Of a DNA stretch of 64,000 bases, positions 26,301-39,228 are shown piece after piece. The position numbers and the translations under genes are program-made. The notes below the pieces were generated by a model, which worked only from the letters and a program-made list of their open reading frames with translations, made no database searches and had not been told where the DNA came from. Positions within the stretch are counted from its first letter, which is position 1. Each line of letters opens with the position of its first letter. This stretch comes from Auanema rhodensis (Eukaryota; Nematoda; Chromadorea; Rhabditida; Rhabditidae), in NCBI GenBank assembly GCA_964057225.1, contig OZ059900.1:4784501-4848500 (forward strand). Direction: 5' to 3'.

Positions 26301-27964
26301 ATACTTAGGTGGTATAGCTACCTGTTCACAAAAAATTGGAAGTCCTGGTTACCATGCATCAAACCCATTAAAATTGTGTTTCTAGACTGATATGACCATG
26401 GGAAATTTATTTAAGTTCACAGTATTCTTTTATCTTCAACGGTATCCGAGTTACAAATCAAGATCACTTTCTTTGGATACTTATGTGGTATAGCTACCTG
26501 TTCACAAAAAATTGGAAGTCTTGGTTACCATGCATCAAATCCTTTAAGATTGTGTTTCTAGACTAATATGACCATGAGAAATTCATTTAAGTTCACAGTA
26601 TTCTTTTATCTTTAACGGTATCCGAGTTACAAATCAAGATCACTTTCTTTGGATACTTAGGTGGTATAGCTACCTGTTCACAAAAAATTGGAAGTCTTGG
26701 TTACCATGCATCAAACACAATGCGATAGTGTTTCTAGACTAATATGACCATGGGGACTTCATTAAAATTAACAGTATTCTTCTATCTTCAACGGTATCCG
26801 AGTTACAAATCAAGATCACTTTCTTTGGATACTTAGGTGGTATAGCTACCTGTTCACAAAAAATTGGAAGTCCTGGTTACCATGCATCAAACCCATTAAG
26901 ATTGTGTTTCTAGACTAATATGACCATGGGAAATTCATTTAAGTTCACAGTATTCTTTTATCTTTAACGGTATCCGAGTTACAAATCAAGATCACTTTCT
27001 TTGGATACTTAGGTGGTATAGCTACCTGTTCACAAAAAATTGGAAGTCCTGGTTACCTTGCATCAAACCCATTAAGATTGTGTTTCTAGACTAATATGAC
27101 CATGGGAAATTCATTTAAGTTCACAGTATTCTTCTATCTTTAACGGTATCCGAGTTACAAATCAAGATCACTTTCTTTGGATACTTAGGTGGTATAGCTA
27201 CCTGTTCACAAAAAATTGGAAGTCCTGGTTACCATGCATCAAACCCATTAAAATTGTGTTTCTAGACTAATATGACCATGGGAAATTTATTTAAGTTCAC
27301 AGTATTCTTTTATCTTCAACGGTATCCGAGTTACAAATCAAGATCACTTTCTTTGGATACTTATGTGGTATAGCTACCTGTTCACAAAAAATTGGAAGTC
27401 TTGGTTACCATGCATCAAATCCTTTAAGATAGTGTTTCTAGACTAATATAACCATGGGGACTTCATCAAATTTCACAGTATTCTTCTATCTTTAACGGTA
27501 TCCGAGTTACAAATCAAGATCACTTTCTTTGGATACTTAGGTGGTATAGCTACCTGTTCACAAAAAATTGGAAGTCCTGGTTACCATGCATCAAACCCAT
27601 TAAAATTGTGTTTCTAGACTAATATGACCATGGGAAATTTATTTAAGTTCACAGTATTCTTTTATCTTCAACGGTATCCGAGTTACAAATCAAGATCACT
27701 TTCTTTGGATACTTATGTGGTATAGCTACCTGTTCACAAAAAATTGGAAGTCTTGGTTACCATGCATCAAATCCTTTAAGATTGTGTTTCTAGACTAATA
27801 TGACCATGGGAAATTCATTTAAGTTCACAGTATTCTTCTATCTCTAACGGTATCCGAGTTACAAATCAAGATCACTTTCTTTGGATACTTAGGTGGTATA
27901 GCTACCTGTTCACAAAAAATTGGAAGTCTTGGTTACCATGCATCAAACACAATACGATAGTGTT
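23389..27964. repeat. 8/9-mer HOR marked by CTAGACTGATATG
   Basis: B units with GACTGATATG in place of GACTAATATG start at 23389, 24797 and 26381, giving units of 1408, 1584 and at least 1584 bp. Each contains a D unit followed by an A unit with the AACCTTGC tail. The tail variant ACACAATGCG is shared at 24082, 25138 and 26722, and TCTCTAAC A units occur in all three. Units 2-4 match closely between the second and third copies. Unit 25501 has an A head and a B tail where the third copy has separate A (27085) and B (27261) units, so one monomer was lost by crossover. A private CCTAGTTACC occurs at 24235. Confidence 0.82.
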
Positions 27965-28844
27965 TCTAGACTAATATGACCATGAGAAATTCATTTAAGT
28001 TTACAGTATTCTTCTATCTTTAACGGTATCCGAGTTACAAATCAAGATCACTTTCTTTGGATACTTAGGTGGTATAGCTACCTGTTCACAAAAAATTGGA
28101 AGTCTTGGTTACCATGCATCAAACACAATACGATAGTGTTTCTAGACTAATATGACCATGAGAAATTCATTTAAGTTTACAGTATTCTTCTATCTTTAAC
28201 GGTATCCGAGTTACAAATCAAGATCACTTTCTTTGGATACTTAGGTGGTATAGCTACCTGTTCACAAAAAATTGGAAGTCTTGGTTACCATGCATCAAAC
28301 CCATTAAGATTGTGTTTCTAGACTAATATGACCATGGGAAATTCATTTAAGTTCACAGTATTCTTTTATCTTTAACGGTATCCGAGTTACAAATCAAGAT
28401 CACTTTCTTTGGATACTTAGGTGGTATAGCTACCTGTTCACAAAAAATTGGAAGTCCTGGTTACCATGCATCAAACCCATTAAGATTGTGTTTCTAGACT
28501 AATATGACCATGATGACTTCATTGAAATTCACAGTATTCTTCTATCTTCAACGGTATCCGAGTTACAAATCAAGATCACTTTCTTTGGATACTTAGGTGG
28601 TATAGCTACCTGTTCACAAAAAATTGGAAGTCTTGGTTACCATGCATCAAACCCATTAAGATTGTGTTTCTAGACTAATATGACCATGGGAAATTCATTT
28701 AAGTTCACAGTATTCTTTTATCTTTAACGGTATCCGAGTTACAAATCAAGATCACTTTCTTTGGATACTTAGGTGGTATAGCTACCTGTTCACAAAAAAT
28801 TGGAAGTCTTGGTTACCATGCATCAAACACAATACGATAGTGTT
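27965..28844. repeat. F-F-A-E-A stretch
   Basis: Two consecutive F units (27965 and 28141) are followed by A, E (28493) and A. The paired F units look like a single-unit tandem duplication. E is the sixth and last one in the window; the others start at 7375, 9135, 11951, 20749 and 21981. Confidence 0.8.
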
Positions 28845-31800
28845 TCTAGACCAATATGACCATGGGGACTTCATTAAAATTAACAGTATTCTTCTATCTT
28901 CAACGGTATCCGAGTTACAAATCAAGATCACTTTCTTTGGATACTTAGGTGGTATAGCTACCTGTTCACAAAAAATTGGAAGTCCTGGTTACCATGCATC
29001 AAACCCATTAAGATTGTGTTTCTAGACTAATATGACCATGGGAAATTCATTTAAGTTCACAGTATTCTTTTATCTTTAACGGTATCCGAGTTACAAATCA
29101 AGATCACTTTCTTTGGATACTTAGGTGGTATAGCTACCTGTTCACAAAAAATTGGAAGTCCTGGTTACCATGCATCAAATCCATTAAGATTGTGTTTCTA
29201 GACTAATATGACCATGGGAAATTCATTTAAGTTCACAGTATTCTTCTATCTTTAACGGTATCCGAGTTACAAATCAAGATCACTTTCTTTGGATACTTAG
29301 GTGGTATAGCTACCTGTTCACAAAAAATTGGAAGTCCTGGTTACCATGCATCAAACCCATTAAGATTGTGTTTCTAGACTAATATGACCATGGGAAATTC
29401 ATTTAAGTTCACAGTATTCTTCTATCTTTAACGGTATCCGAGTTACAAATCAAGATCACTTTCTTTGGATACTTAGGTGGTATAGCTACCTGTTCACAAA
29501 AAATTGGAAGTCCTGGTTACCATGCATCAAACCCATTAAGATTGTGTTTCTAGACTAATATGACCATGGGAAATTTATTTAAGTTCACAGTATTCTTTTA
29601 TCTTCAACGGTATCCGAGTTACAAATCAAGATCACTTTCTTTGGATACTTATGTGGTATAGCTACCTGTTCACAAAAAATTGGAAGTCTTGGTTACCATG
29701 CATCAAATCCTTTAAAATAGTGTTTCTAGACTAATATAACCATGGGGACTTCATCAAATTTCACAGTATTCTTCTATCTTTAACGGTATCCGAGTTACAA
29801 ATCAAGATCACTTTCTTTGGATACTTAGGTGGTATAGCTACCTGTTCACAAAAAATTGGAAGTCCTGGTTACCATGCATCAAACCCATTAAGATTGTGTT
29901 TCTAGACTAATATGACCATGGGAAATTCATTTAAGTTCACAGTATTCTTCTATCTTTAACGGTATCCGAGTTACAAATCAAGATCACTTTCTTTGGATAC
30001 TTAGGTGGTATAGCTACCTGTTCACAAAAAATTGGAAGTCCTGGTTACCATGCATCAAACCCATTAAAATTGTGTTTCTAGACTAATATGACCATGGGAA
30101 ATTTATTTAAGTTCACAGTATTCTTTTATCTTCAACGGTATCCCAGTTACAAATCAAGATCACTTTCTTTGGATACTTATGTGGTATAGCTACCTGTTCA
30201 CAAAAAATTGGAAGTCTTGGTTACCATGCATCAAACCCATTAAGATTGTGTTTCTAGACTAATATGACCATGGGAAATTCATTTAAGTTCACAGTATTCT
30301 TCTATCTTTAACGGTATCCGAGTTACAAATCAAGATCACTTTCTTTGGATACTTAGGTGGTATAGCTACCTGTTCACAAAAAATTGGAAGTCCTGGTTAC
30401 CATGCATCAAACCCATTAAGATTGTGTTTCTAGACTAATATAACCATGGGAAATTCATTTAAGTTCACAGTATTCTTCTATCTTTAACGGTATCCGAGTT
30501 ACAAATCAAGATCACTTTCTTTGGATACTTAGGTGGTATAGCTACCTGTTCACAAAAAATTGGAAGTCCTGGTTACCATGCATCAAACCCATTAAGATTG
30601 TGTTTCTAGACTAATATGACCATGGGAAATTCATTCAAGTTCACAGTATTCTTCTATCTTTAACGGTATCCGAGTTACAAATCAAGATCACTTTCTTTGG
30701 ATACTTATGTGGTATAGCTACCTGTTCACAAAAAATTGGAAGTCTTGGTTACCATGCATCAAATCCTTTAAGATAGTGTTTCTAGACTAATATGACCATG
30801 GGAAATTCATTTAAGTTCACAGTATTCTTTTATCCTTAATGGTATCCGAGTTACAAATCAAGATCACTTTCTTTGGATACTTAGGTGGTATAGCTACCTG
30901 TTCACAAAAAATTGGAAGTCTTGGTTACCATGCATCAAACACAATACGATAGTGTTTCTAGACTAATATGACCATGAAAAATTCATTTAAGTTCACAGTA
31001 TTCTTCTATCTTTAACGGTATCCGAGTTACAAATCAAGATCACTTTCTTTGGATACTTAGGTGGTATAGCTACCTGTTCACAAAAAATTGGAAGTCTTGG
31101 TTACCATGCATCAAACACAATACGATAGTGTTTCTAGACTAATATGACCATGAGAAATTCATTTAAGTTTACAGTATTCTTCTATCTTTAACGGTATCCG
31201 AGTTACAAATCAAGATCACTTTCTTTGGATACTTATGTGGTATAGCTACCTGTTCACAAAAAATTGGAAGTCTTGGTTACCATGCATCAAATCCTTTAAG
31301 ATAGTGTTTCTAGACTAATATAACCATGGGGACTTCATCAAATTTCACAGTATTCTTCTATCTTTAACGGTATCCGAGTTACAAATCAAGATCACTTTCT
31401 TTGGATACTTAGGTGGTATAGCTACCTGTTCACAAAAAATTGGAAGTCCTGGTTACCATGCATCAAACCCATTAAGATTGTGTTTCTAGACTAATATGAC
31501 CATGGGAAATTCATTTAAGTTCACAGTATTCTTTTATCTTTAACGGTATCCGAGTTACAAATCAAGATCACTTTCTTTGGATACTTAGGTGGTATAGCTA
31601 CCTGTTCACAAAAAATTGGAAGTCTTGGTTACCATGCATCAAACACAATACGATAGTGTTTCTAGACCAATATGACCATGGGGACTTCATTAAAATTAAC
31701 AGTATTCTTCTATCTTCAACGGTATCCGAGTTACAAATCAAGATCACTTTCTTTGGATACTTAGGTGGTATAGCTACCTGTTCACAAAAAATTGGAAGTC

Positions 31801-33244
31801 CTGGTTACCATGCATCAAACCCATTAAGATTGTGTTTCTAGACTAATATGACCATGGGAAATTCATTTAAGTTCACAGTATTCTTTTATCTTTAACGGTA
31901 TCCGAGTTACAAATCAAGATCACTTTCTTTGGATACTTAGGTGGTATAGCTACCTGTTCACAAAAAATTGGAAGTCCTGGTTACCTTGCATCAAACCCAT
32001 TAAGATTGTGTTTCTAGACTAATATGACCATGGGAAATTCATTTAAGTTCACAGTATTCTTTTATCTTTAACGGTATCCGAGTTACAAATCAAGATCACT
32101 TTCTTTGGATACTTAGGTGGTATAGCTACCTGTTCACAAAAAATTGGAAGTCCTGGTTACCATGCATCAAACCCATTAAGATTGTGTTTCTAGACTAATA
32201 TGACCATGGGAAATTCATTTAAGTTCACAGTATTCTTCTATCTTTAACGGTATCCGAGTTACAAATCAAGATCACTTTCTTTGGATACTTAGGTGGTATA
32301 GCTACCTGTTCACAAAAAATTGGAAGTCCTGGTTACCATGCATCAAACCCATTAAGATTGTGTATCTAGACTAATATGACCATGGGAAATTCATTTAAGT
32401 TCACAGTATTCTTCTATCTTTAACGGTATCCGAGTTACAAATCAAGATCACTTTCTTTGGATACTTAGGTGGTATAGCTACCTGTTCACAAAAAATTGGA
32501 AGTCCTGGTTACCATGCATCAAACCCATTAAGATTGTGTTTCTAGACTAATATGACCATGGGAAATTTATTTAAGTTCACAGTATTCTTTTATCTTCAAC
32601 GGTATCCGAGTTACAAATCAAGATCACTTTCTTTGGATACTTATGTGGTATAGCTACCTGTTCACAAAAAATTGGAAGTCTTGGTTACCATGCATCAAAT
32701 CCTTTAAAATAGTGTTTCTAGACTAATATAACCATGGGGACTTCATCAAATTTCACAGTATTCTTCTATCTTTAACGGTATCCGAGTTACAAATCAAGAT
32801 CACTTTCTTTGGATACTTAGGTGGTATAGCTACCTGTTCACAAAAAATTGGAAGTCCTGGTTACCATGCATCAAACCCATTAAGATTGTGTTTCTAGACT
32901 AATATGACCATGGGAAATTTATTTAAGTTCACAGTATTCTTTTATCTTCAACGGTATACGAGTTACAAATCAAGATCACTTTCTTTGGATACTTAGGTGG
33001 TATAGCTACCTGTTCACAAAAAATTGGAAGTCCTGGTTACCATGCATCAAACCCATTAAGATTGTGTTTCTAGACTAATATGACCATGGGAAATTCATTT
33101 AAGTTCACAGTATTCTTCTATCTTTAACGGTATCCGAGTTACAAATCAAGATCACTTTCTTTGGATACTTAGGTGGTATAGCTACCTGTTCACAAAAAAT
33201 TGGAAGTCCTGGTTACCATGCATCAAACCCATTAAGATTGTGTT
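28845..33244. repeat. 16/17-mer duplication, about 2.8-3.0 kb
   Basis: D units with the private change CTAGACCAATATG start at 28845 and 31661, 2816 bp apart (16 units). A second private marker, the B tail ATCCTTTAAAATAG, occurs at about 29711 and 32703, 2992 bp apart (17 units), so the second copy gained one A unit between the markers. The ATTCAAG hybrid unit is at 30605 and 33421, again 16 units, so a unit was lost again later. Differences include TATCCCAG (30077 unit), TATACGAG (32893 unit), TATCCTTAATGG (30781 unit), CATGAAAAATTC (30957 unit) and TGTATCTAGA just before 32365. The T-to-C marker removes a stop and creates identical 61-codon chance frames. Confidence 0.85.
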
Positions 33245-36200
33245 TCTAGACTAATATAACCATGGGAAATTCATTTAAGTTCACAGTATTCTTCTATCTT
33301 TAACGGTATCCGAGTTACAAATCAAGATCACTTTCTTTGGATACTTAGGTGGTATAGCTACCTGTTCACAAAAAATTGGAAGTCCTGGTTACCATGCATC
33401 AAACCCATTAAGATTGTGTTTCTAGACTAATATGACCATGGGAAATTCATTCAAGTTCACAGTATTCTTCTATCTTTAACGGTATCCGAGTTACAAATCA
33501 AGATCACTTTCTTTGGATACTTATGTGGTATAGCTACCTGTTCACAAAAAATTGGAAGTCTTGGTTACCATGCATCAAATCCTTTAAGATAGTGTTTCTA
33601 GACTAATATAACCATGGGGACTTCATCAAATTTCACAGTATTCTTCTATCTTTAACGGTATCCGAGTTACAAATCAAGATCACTTTCTTTGGATACTTAG
33701 GTGGTATAGCTACCTGTTCACAAAAAGTTGGAAGTCCTGGTTACCATGCATCAAACCCATTAAGATTGTGTTTCTAGACTAATATGACCATGGGAAATTC
33801 ATTTAAGTTCACAGTATTCTTCTATCTTTAACGGTATCCGAGTTACAAATCAAGATCATTTTCTTTGGATACTTAGGTGGTATAGCTACCTGTTCACAAA
33901 AAATTGGAAGTCCTGGTAACCATGCATCAAACCCATTAAGATTGTGTTTCTAGACTAATATGACCATGGGAAATTTATTTAAGTTCACAGTATTCTTTTA
34001 TCTTCAACGGTATCCGAGTTACAAATCAAGATCACTTTCTTTGGATACTTATGTGGTATAGCTACCTGTTCACAAAAAATTGGAAGTCTTGGTTACCATG
34101 CATCAAATCCTTTAAGATAGTGTTTCTAGACTAATATAACCATGGGGACTTCATCAAATTTCACAGTATTCTTCTATCTTTAACGGTATCCGAGTTACAA
34201 ATCAAGATCACTTTCTTTGGATACTTAGGTGGTATAGCTACCTGTTCACAAAAAATTGGAAGTCCTGGTTACCATGCATCAAACCCATTAAGATTGTGTT
34301 TCTAGACTAATATAACCATGGGAAATTCATTTAAGTTCACAGTATTCTTCTATCTTTAACGGTATCCGAGTTACAAATCAAGATCACTTTCTTTGGATAC
34401 TTAGGTGGTATAGCTACCTGTTCACAAAAAATTGGAAGTCCTGGTTACCATGCATCAAACCCATTAAGATTGTGTTTCTAGACTAATATGACCATGGGAA
34501 ATTCATTTAAGTTCACAGTATTCTTTTATCTTTAACGGTATCCGAGTTACAAATCAAGATCACTTTCTTTGGATACTTAGGTGGTATAGCTACCTGTTCA
34601 CAAAAAATTGGAAGTCCTGGTTACCATGCATCAAACCCATTAAGATTGTGTTTCTAGACTAATATGACCATGGGAAATTCATTCAAGCTCACAGTATTCT
34701 TCTATCTTTAACGGTATCCGAGTTACAAATCAAGATCACTTTCTTTGGATACTTATGTGGTATAGCTACCTGTTCACAAAAAGTTGGAAGTCCTGGTTAC
34801 CATGCATCAAACCCATTAAGATTGTGTTTCTAGACTAATATGACCATGGGAAATTTATTTAAGTTCACAGTATTCTTTTATCTTCAACGGTATCCGAGTT
34901 ACAAATCAAGATCACTTTCTTTGGATACTTAGGTGGTATAGCTACCTGTTCACAAAAAGTTGGAAGTCCTGGTTACCATGCATCAAACCCATTAAGATTG
35001 TGTTTCTAGACTAATATGACCATGGGAAATTCATTCAAGTTCACAGTATTCTTCTATCTTTAACGGTATCCGAGTTACAAATCAAGATCACTTTCTTTGG
35101 ATACTTATGTGGTATAGCTACCTGTTCACAAAAAGTTGGAAGTCTTGGTTACCATGCATCAAATCCTTTAAGATAGTGTTTCTAGACTAATATAACCATG
35201 GGGACTTCATCAAATTTCACAGTATTCTTCTATCTTTAACGGTATCCGAGTTACAAATCAAGATCACTTTCTTTGGATACTTAGGTGGTATAGCTACCTG
35301 TTCACAAAAAGTTGGAAGTCCTGGTTACCATGCATCAAACCCATTAAGATTGTGTTTCTAGACTAATATGACCATGGGAAATTTATTTAAGTTCACAGTA
35401 TTCTTTTATCTTCAACGGTATCCGAGTTACAAATCAAGATCATTTTCTTTGGATACTTAGGTGGTATAGCTACCTGTTCACAAAAAATTGGAAGTCCTGG
35501 TAACCATGCATCAAACCCATTAAGATTGTGTTTCTAGACTAATATGACCATGGGAAATTTATTTAAGTTCACAGTATTCTTTTATCTTCAACGGTATCCG
35601 AGTTACAAATCAAGATCACTTTCTTTGGATACTTATGTGGTATAGCTACCTGTTCACAAAAAATTGGAAGTCTTGGTTACCATGCATCAAATCCTTTAAG
35701 ATAGTGTTTCTAGACTAATATAACCATGGGGACTTCATCAAATTTCACAGTATTCTTCTATCTTTAACGGTATCCGAGTTACAAATCAAGATCACTTTCT
35801 TTGGATACTTAGGTGGTATAGCTACTTGTTCACAAAAAATTGGAAGTCCTGGTTACCATGCATCAAACCCATTAAGATTGTGTTTCTAGACTAATATAAC
35901 CATGGGAAATTCATTTAAGTTCACAGTATTCTTCTATCTTTAACGGTATCCGAGTTACAAATCAAGATCACTTTCTTTGGATACTTAGGTGGTATAGCTA
36001 CCTGTTCACAAAAAATTGGAAGTCCTGGTTACCATGCATCAAACCCATTAAGATTGTGTTTCTAGACTAATATGACCATGGGAAATTCATTTAAGTTCAC
36101 AGTATTCTTTTATCTTTAACGGTATCCGAGTTACAAATCAAGATCACTTTCTTTGGATACTTAGGTGGTATAGCTACCTGTTCACAAAAAATTGGAAGTC

Positions 36201-36412
36201 TTGGTTACCATGCATCAAACACAATACGATAGTGTTTCTAGACTAATATGACCATGAGAAATTCATTTAAGTTTACAGTATTCTTCTATCTTTAACGGTA
36301 TCCGAGTTACAAATCAAGATCACTTTCTTTGGATACTTAGGTGGTATAGCTACCTGTTCACAAAAAATTGGAAGTCTTGGTTACCATGCATCAAACACTA
36401 TACGATAGTGTT
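33245..36412. repeat. 9-mer echo and GTTGG cluster
   Basis: Rare paired variants GATCATTTTC and CCTGGTAACC occur together in units 33773 and 35357, 1584 bp apart (9 units). The change AAAAAGTTGG occurs at 33727 and then in four consecutive units (34783, 34959, 35135, 35311). Type A' units start at 33245, 34301 and 35885, and ATTCAAG units at 33421, 34653 (with CAAGCTC) and 35005. The block mixes B heads with TTAGGTGG tails (34829 and 35357), which marks exchange points. It ends with an A' and A unit and an F unit (36237). Confidence 0.78.
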
Positions 36413-39228
36413 TCTAGACTAATATGACCATGGGAAATTCATTTAAGTTCACAGTATTCTTTTATCTTTAACGGTATCCGAGTTACAAATCAAGATCACT
36501 TTCTTTGGATACTTAGGTGGTATAGCTACCTGTTCACAAAAAATTGGAAGTCTTGGTTACCATGCATCAAATCCTTTGAGATAGTGTTTCTAGACTAATA
36601 TAACCATGGGGACTTCATCAAATTTCACAGTATTCTTCTATCTTCAACGGTATCCGAGTTACAAATCAAGATCACTTTCTTTGGATACTTAGGTGGTATA
36701 GCTACCTGTTCACAAAAAATTGGAAGTCCTGGTTACCATGCATCAAACCCATTAAAATTGTGTTTCTAGACTAATATGACCATGGGAAATTCATTTAAGT
36801 TTACAGTATTCTTCTATCTTTAACGGTATCCGAGTAACAAATCAAGATCACTTTCTTTGGATACTTAGGTGGTATAGCTACCTGTTCACAAAAAATTGGA
36901 AGTTTTGGTTACCATGCATCAAATCCTTTAAGATAGTGTTTCTAGACTAATATAACCATGGAGACTTCATCAAATTTTACAGTATTCTTCTATCTTTAAC
37001 GGTATCCGAGTTACAAATCAAGATCACTTTCTTTGGATACTTAGGTGGTATAGCTACCTGTTCACAAAAAATTGGAAGTCCTGGTTACCATGCATCAAAC
37101 CCATTAAGATTGTGTTTCTAGACTAATATGACCATGGGAAATTCATTTAAGTTCACAGTATTCTTCTATCTTCAACGGTATCCGAGTTACAAATCAAGAT
37201 CACTTTCTTTGGATACTTAGGTGGTATAGCTACCTGTTCACAAAAAATTGGAAGTCCTGGTTACCATGCATCAAACCCATTAAGATTGTGTTTCTAGACT
37301 AATATGACCATGGGAAATTCATTTAAGTTCACAGTATTCTTCTATCTTTAACGGTATCCGAGTTACAAATCAAGATCACTTTCTTTGGATACTTAGGTGG
37401 TATAGCTACCTGTTCACAAAAAATTGGAAGTCTTGGTTACCATGCATCAAATCCTTTGAGATAGTGTTTCTAGACTAATATAACCATGGGGACTTCATCA
37501 AATTTCACAGTATTCTTCTATCTTCAACGGTATCCGAGTTACAAATCAAGATCACTTTCTTTGGATACTCAGGTGGTATAGCTACCTGTTCACAAAAAAT
37601 TGGAAGTCTTGGTTACCATGCATCAAACACAATACGATAGTGTTTCTAGACTAATATGACCATGGGAAATTCATTTAAGTTTACAGTATTCTTCTATCTT
37701 TAACGGTATCCGAGTAACAAATCAAGATCACTTTCTTTGGATACTTAGGTGGTATAGCTACCTGTTCACAAAAAATTGGAAGTTTTGGTTACCATGCATC
37801 AAATCCTTTAAGATAGTGTTTCTAGACTAATATAACCATGGGGACTTCATCAAATTTTACAGTATTCTTCTATCTTTAACGGTATCCGAGTTACAAATCA
37901 AGATCACTTTCTTTGGATACTTAGGTGGTATAGCTACCTGTTCACAAAAAATTGGAAGTCCTGGTTACCATGCATCAAACCCATTAAAATTGTGTTTCTA
38001 GACTAATATGACCATGGGAAATTTATTTAAGTTCACAGTATTCTTTTATCTTCAACGGTATCCGAGTTACAAATCAAGATCACTTTCTTTGGATACTTAT
38101 GTGGTATAGCTACCTGTTCACAAAAAATTGGAAGTCTTGGTTACCATGCATCAAATCCTTTAAGATAGTGTTTCTAGACTAATATAACCATGGGGACTTC
38201 ATCAAATTTCACAGTATTCTTCTATCTTTAACGGTATCCGAGTTACAAATCAAGATCACTTTCTTTGGATACTTAGGTGGTATAGCTACCTGTTCACAAA
38301 AAATTGGAAGTCCTGGTTACCATGCATCAAACCCATTAAGATTGTGTTTCTAGACTAATATAACCATGGGAAATTCATTTAAGTTCACAGTATTCTTCTA
38401 TCTTTAACGGTATCCGAGTTACAAATCAAGATCACTTTCTTTGGATACTTAGGTGGTATAGCTACCTGTTCACAAAAAATTGGAAGTCTTGGTTACCATG
38501 CATCAAACACAATACGATAGTGTTTCTAGACTAATATGACCATGGGAAATTCATTTAAGTTCACAGTATTCTTTTATCTTTAACGGTATCCGAGTTACAA
38601 ATCAAGATCACTTTCTTTGGATACTTAGGTGGTATAGCTACCTGTTCACAAAAAATTGGAAGTCTTGGTTACCATGCATCAAATCCTTTGAGATAGTGTT
38701 TCTAGACTAATATAACCATGGGGACTTCATCAAATTTCACAGTATTCTTCTATCTTCAACGGTATCCGAGTTACAAATCAAGATCACTTTCTTTGGATAC
38801 TTAGGTGGTATAGCTACCTGTTCACAAAAAATTGGAAGTCCTGGTTACCATGCATCAAACCCATTAAAATTGTGTTTCTAGACTAATATGACCATGGGAA
38901 ATTCATTTAAGTTTACAGTATTCTTCTATCTTTAACGGTATCCGAGTAACAAATCAAGATCACTTTCTTTGGATACTTAGGTGGTATAGCTACCTGTTCA
39001 CAAAAAATTGGAAGTTTTGGTTACCATGCATCAAATCCTTTAAGATAGTGTTTCTAGACTAATATAACCATGGGGACTTCATCAAATTTTACAGTATTCT
39101 TCTATCTTTAACGGTATCCGAGTTACAAATCAAGATCACTTTCTTTGGATACTTAGGTGGTATAGCTACCTGTTCACAAAAAATTGGAAGTCCTGGTTAC
39201 CATGCATCAAACCCATTAAAATTGTGTT
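36413..39228. repeat. 16-unit segment duplicated 9856 bp away (left copy)
   Basis: The unit order A-C-G-C'-A-A-C-G-C'-B-C-A'-A-C-G-C' is repeated at 46269-49084. Both copies carry the private CATGGAGAC change in the first C' (36962 and 46818) and the ACACAATACG tail on the C before the second G. The left copy alone has TACTCAGG near 37570. The offset is 56 units. Confidence 0.85.

Noticed and set aside
28840-29025. 61-codon open frame starting GTG
   Set aside because: The TAA stop after CTAGAC is changed to CAA at 28852 in a D unit. The frame is a by-product of that substitution in repeat DNA.
31656-31841. Identical 61-codon open frame
   Set aside because: It is the duplicated copy of the 28840 frame, 2816 bp (16 units) away. 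The identity reflects DNA duplication, not protein conservation.
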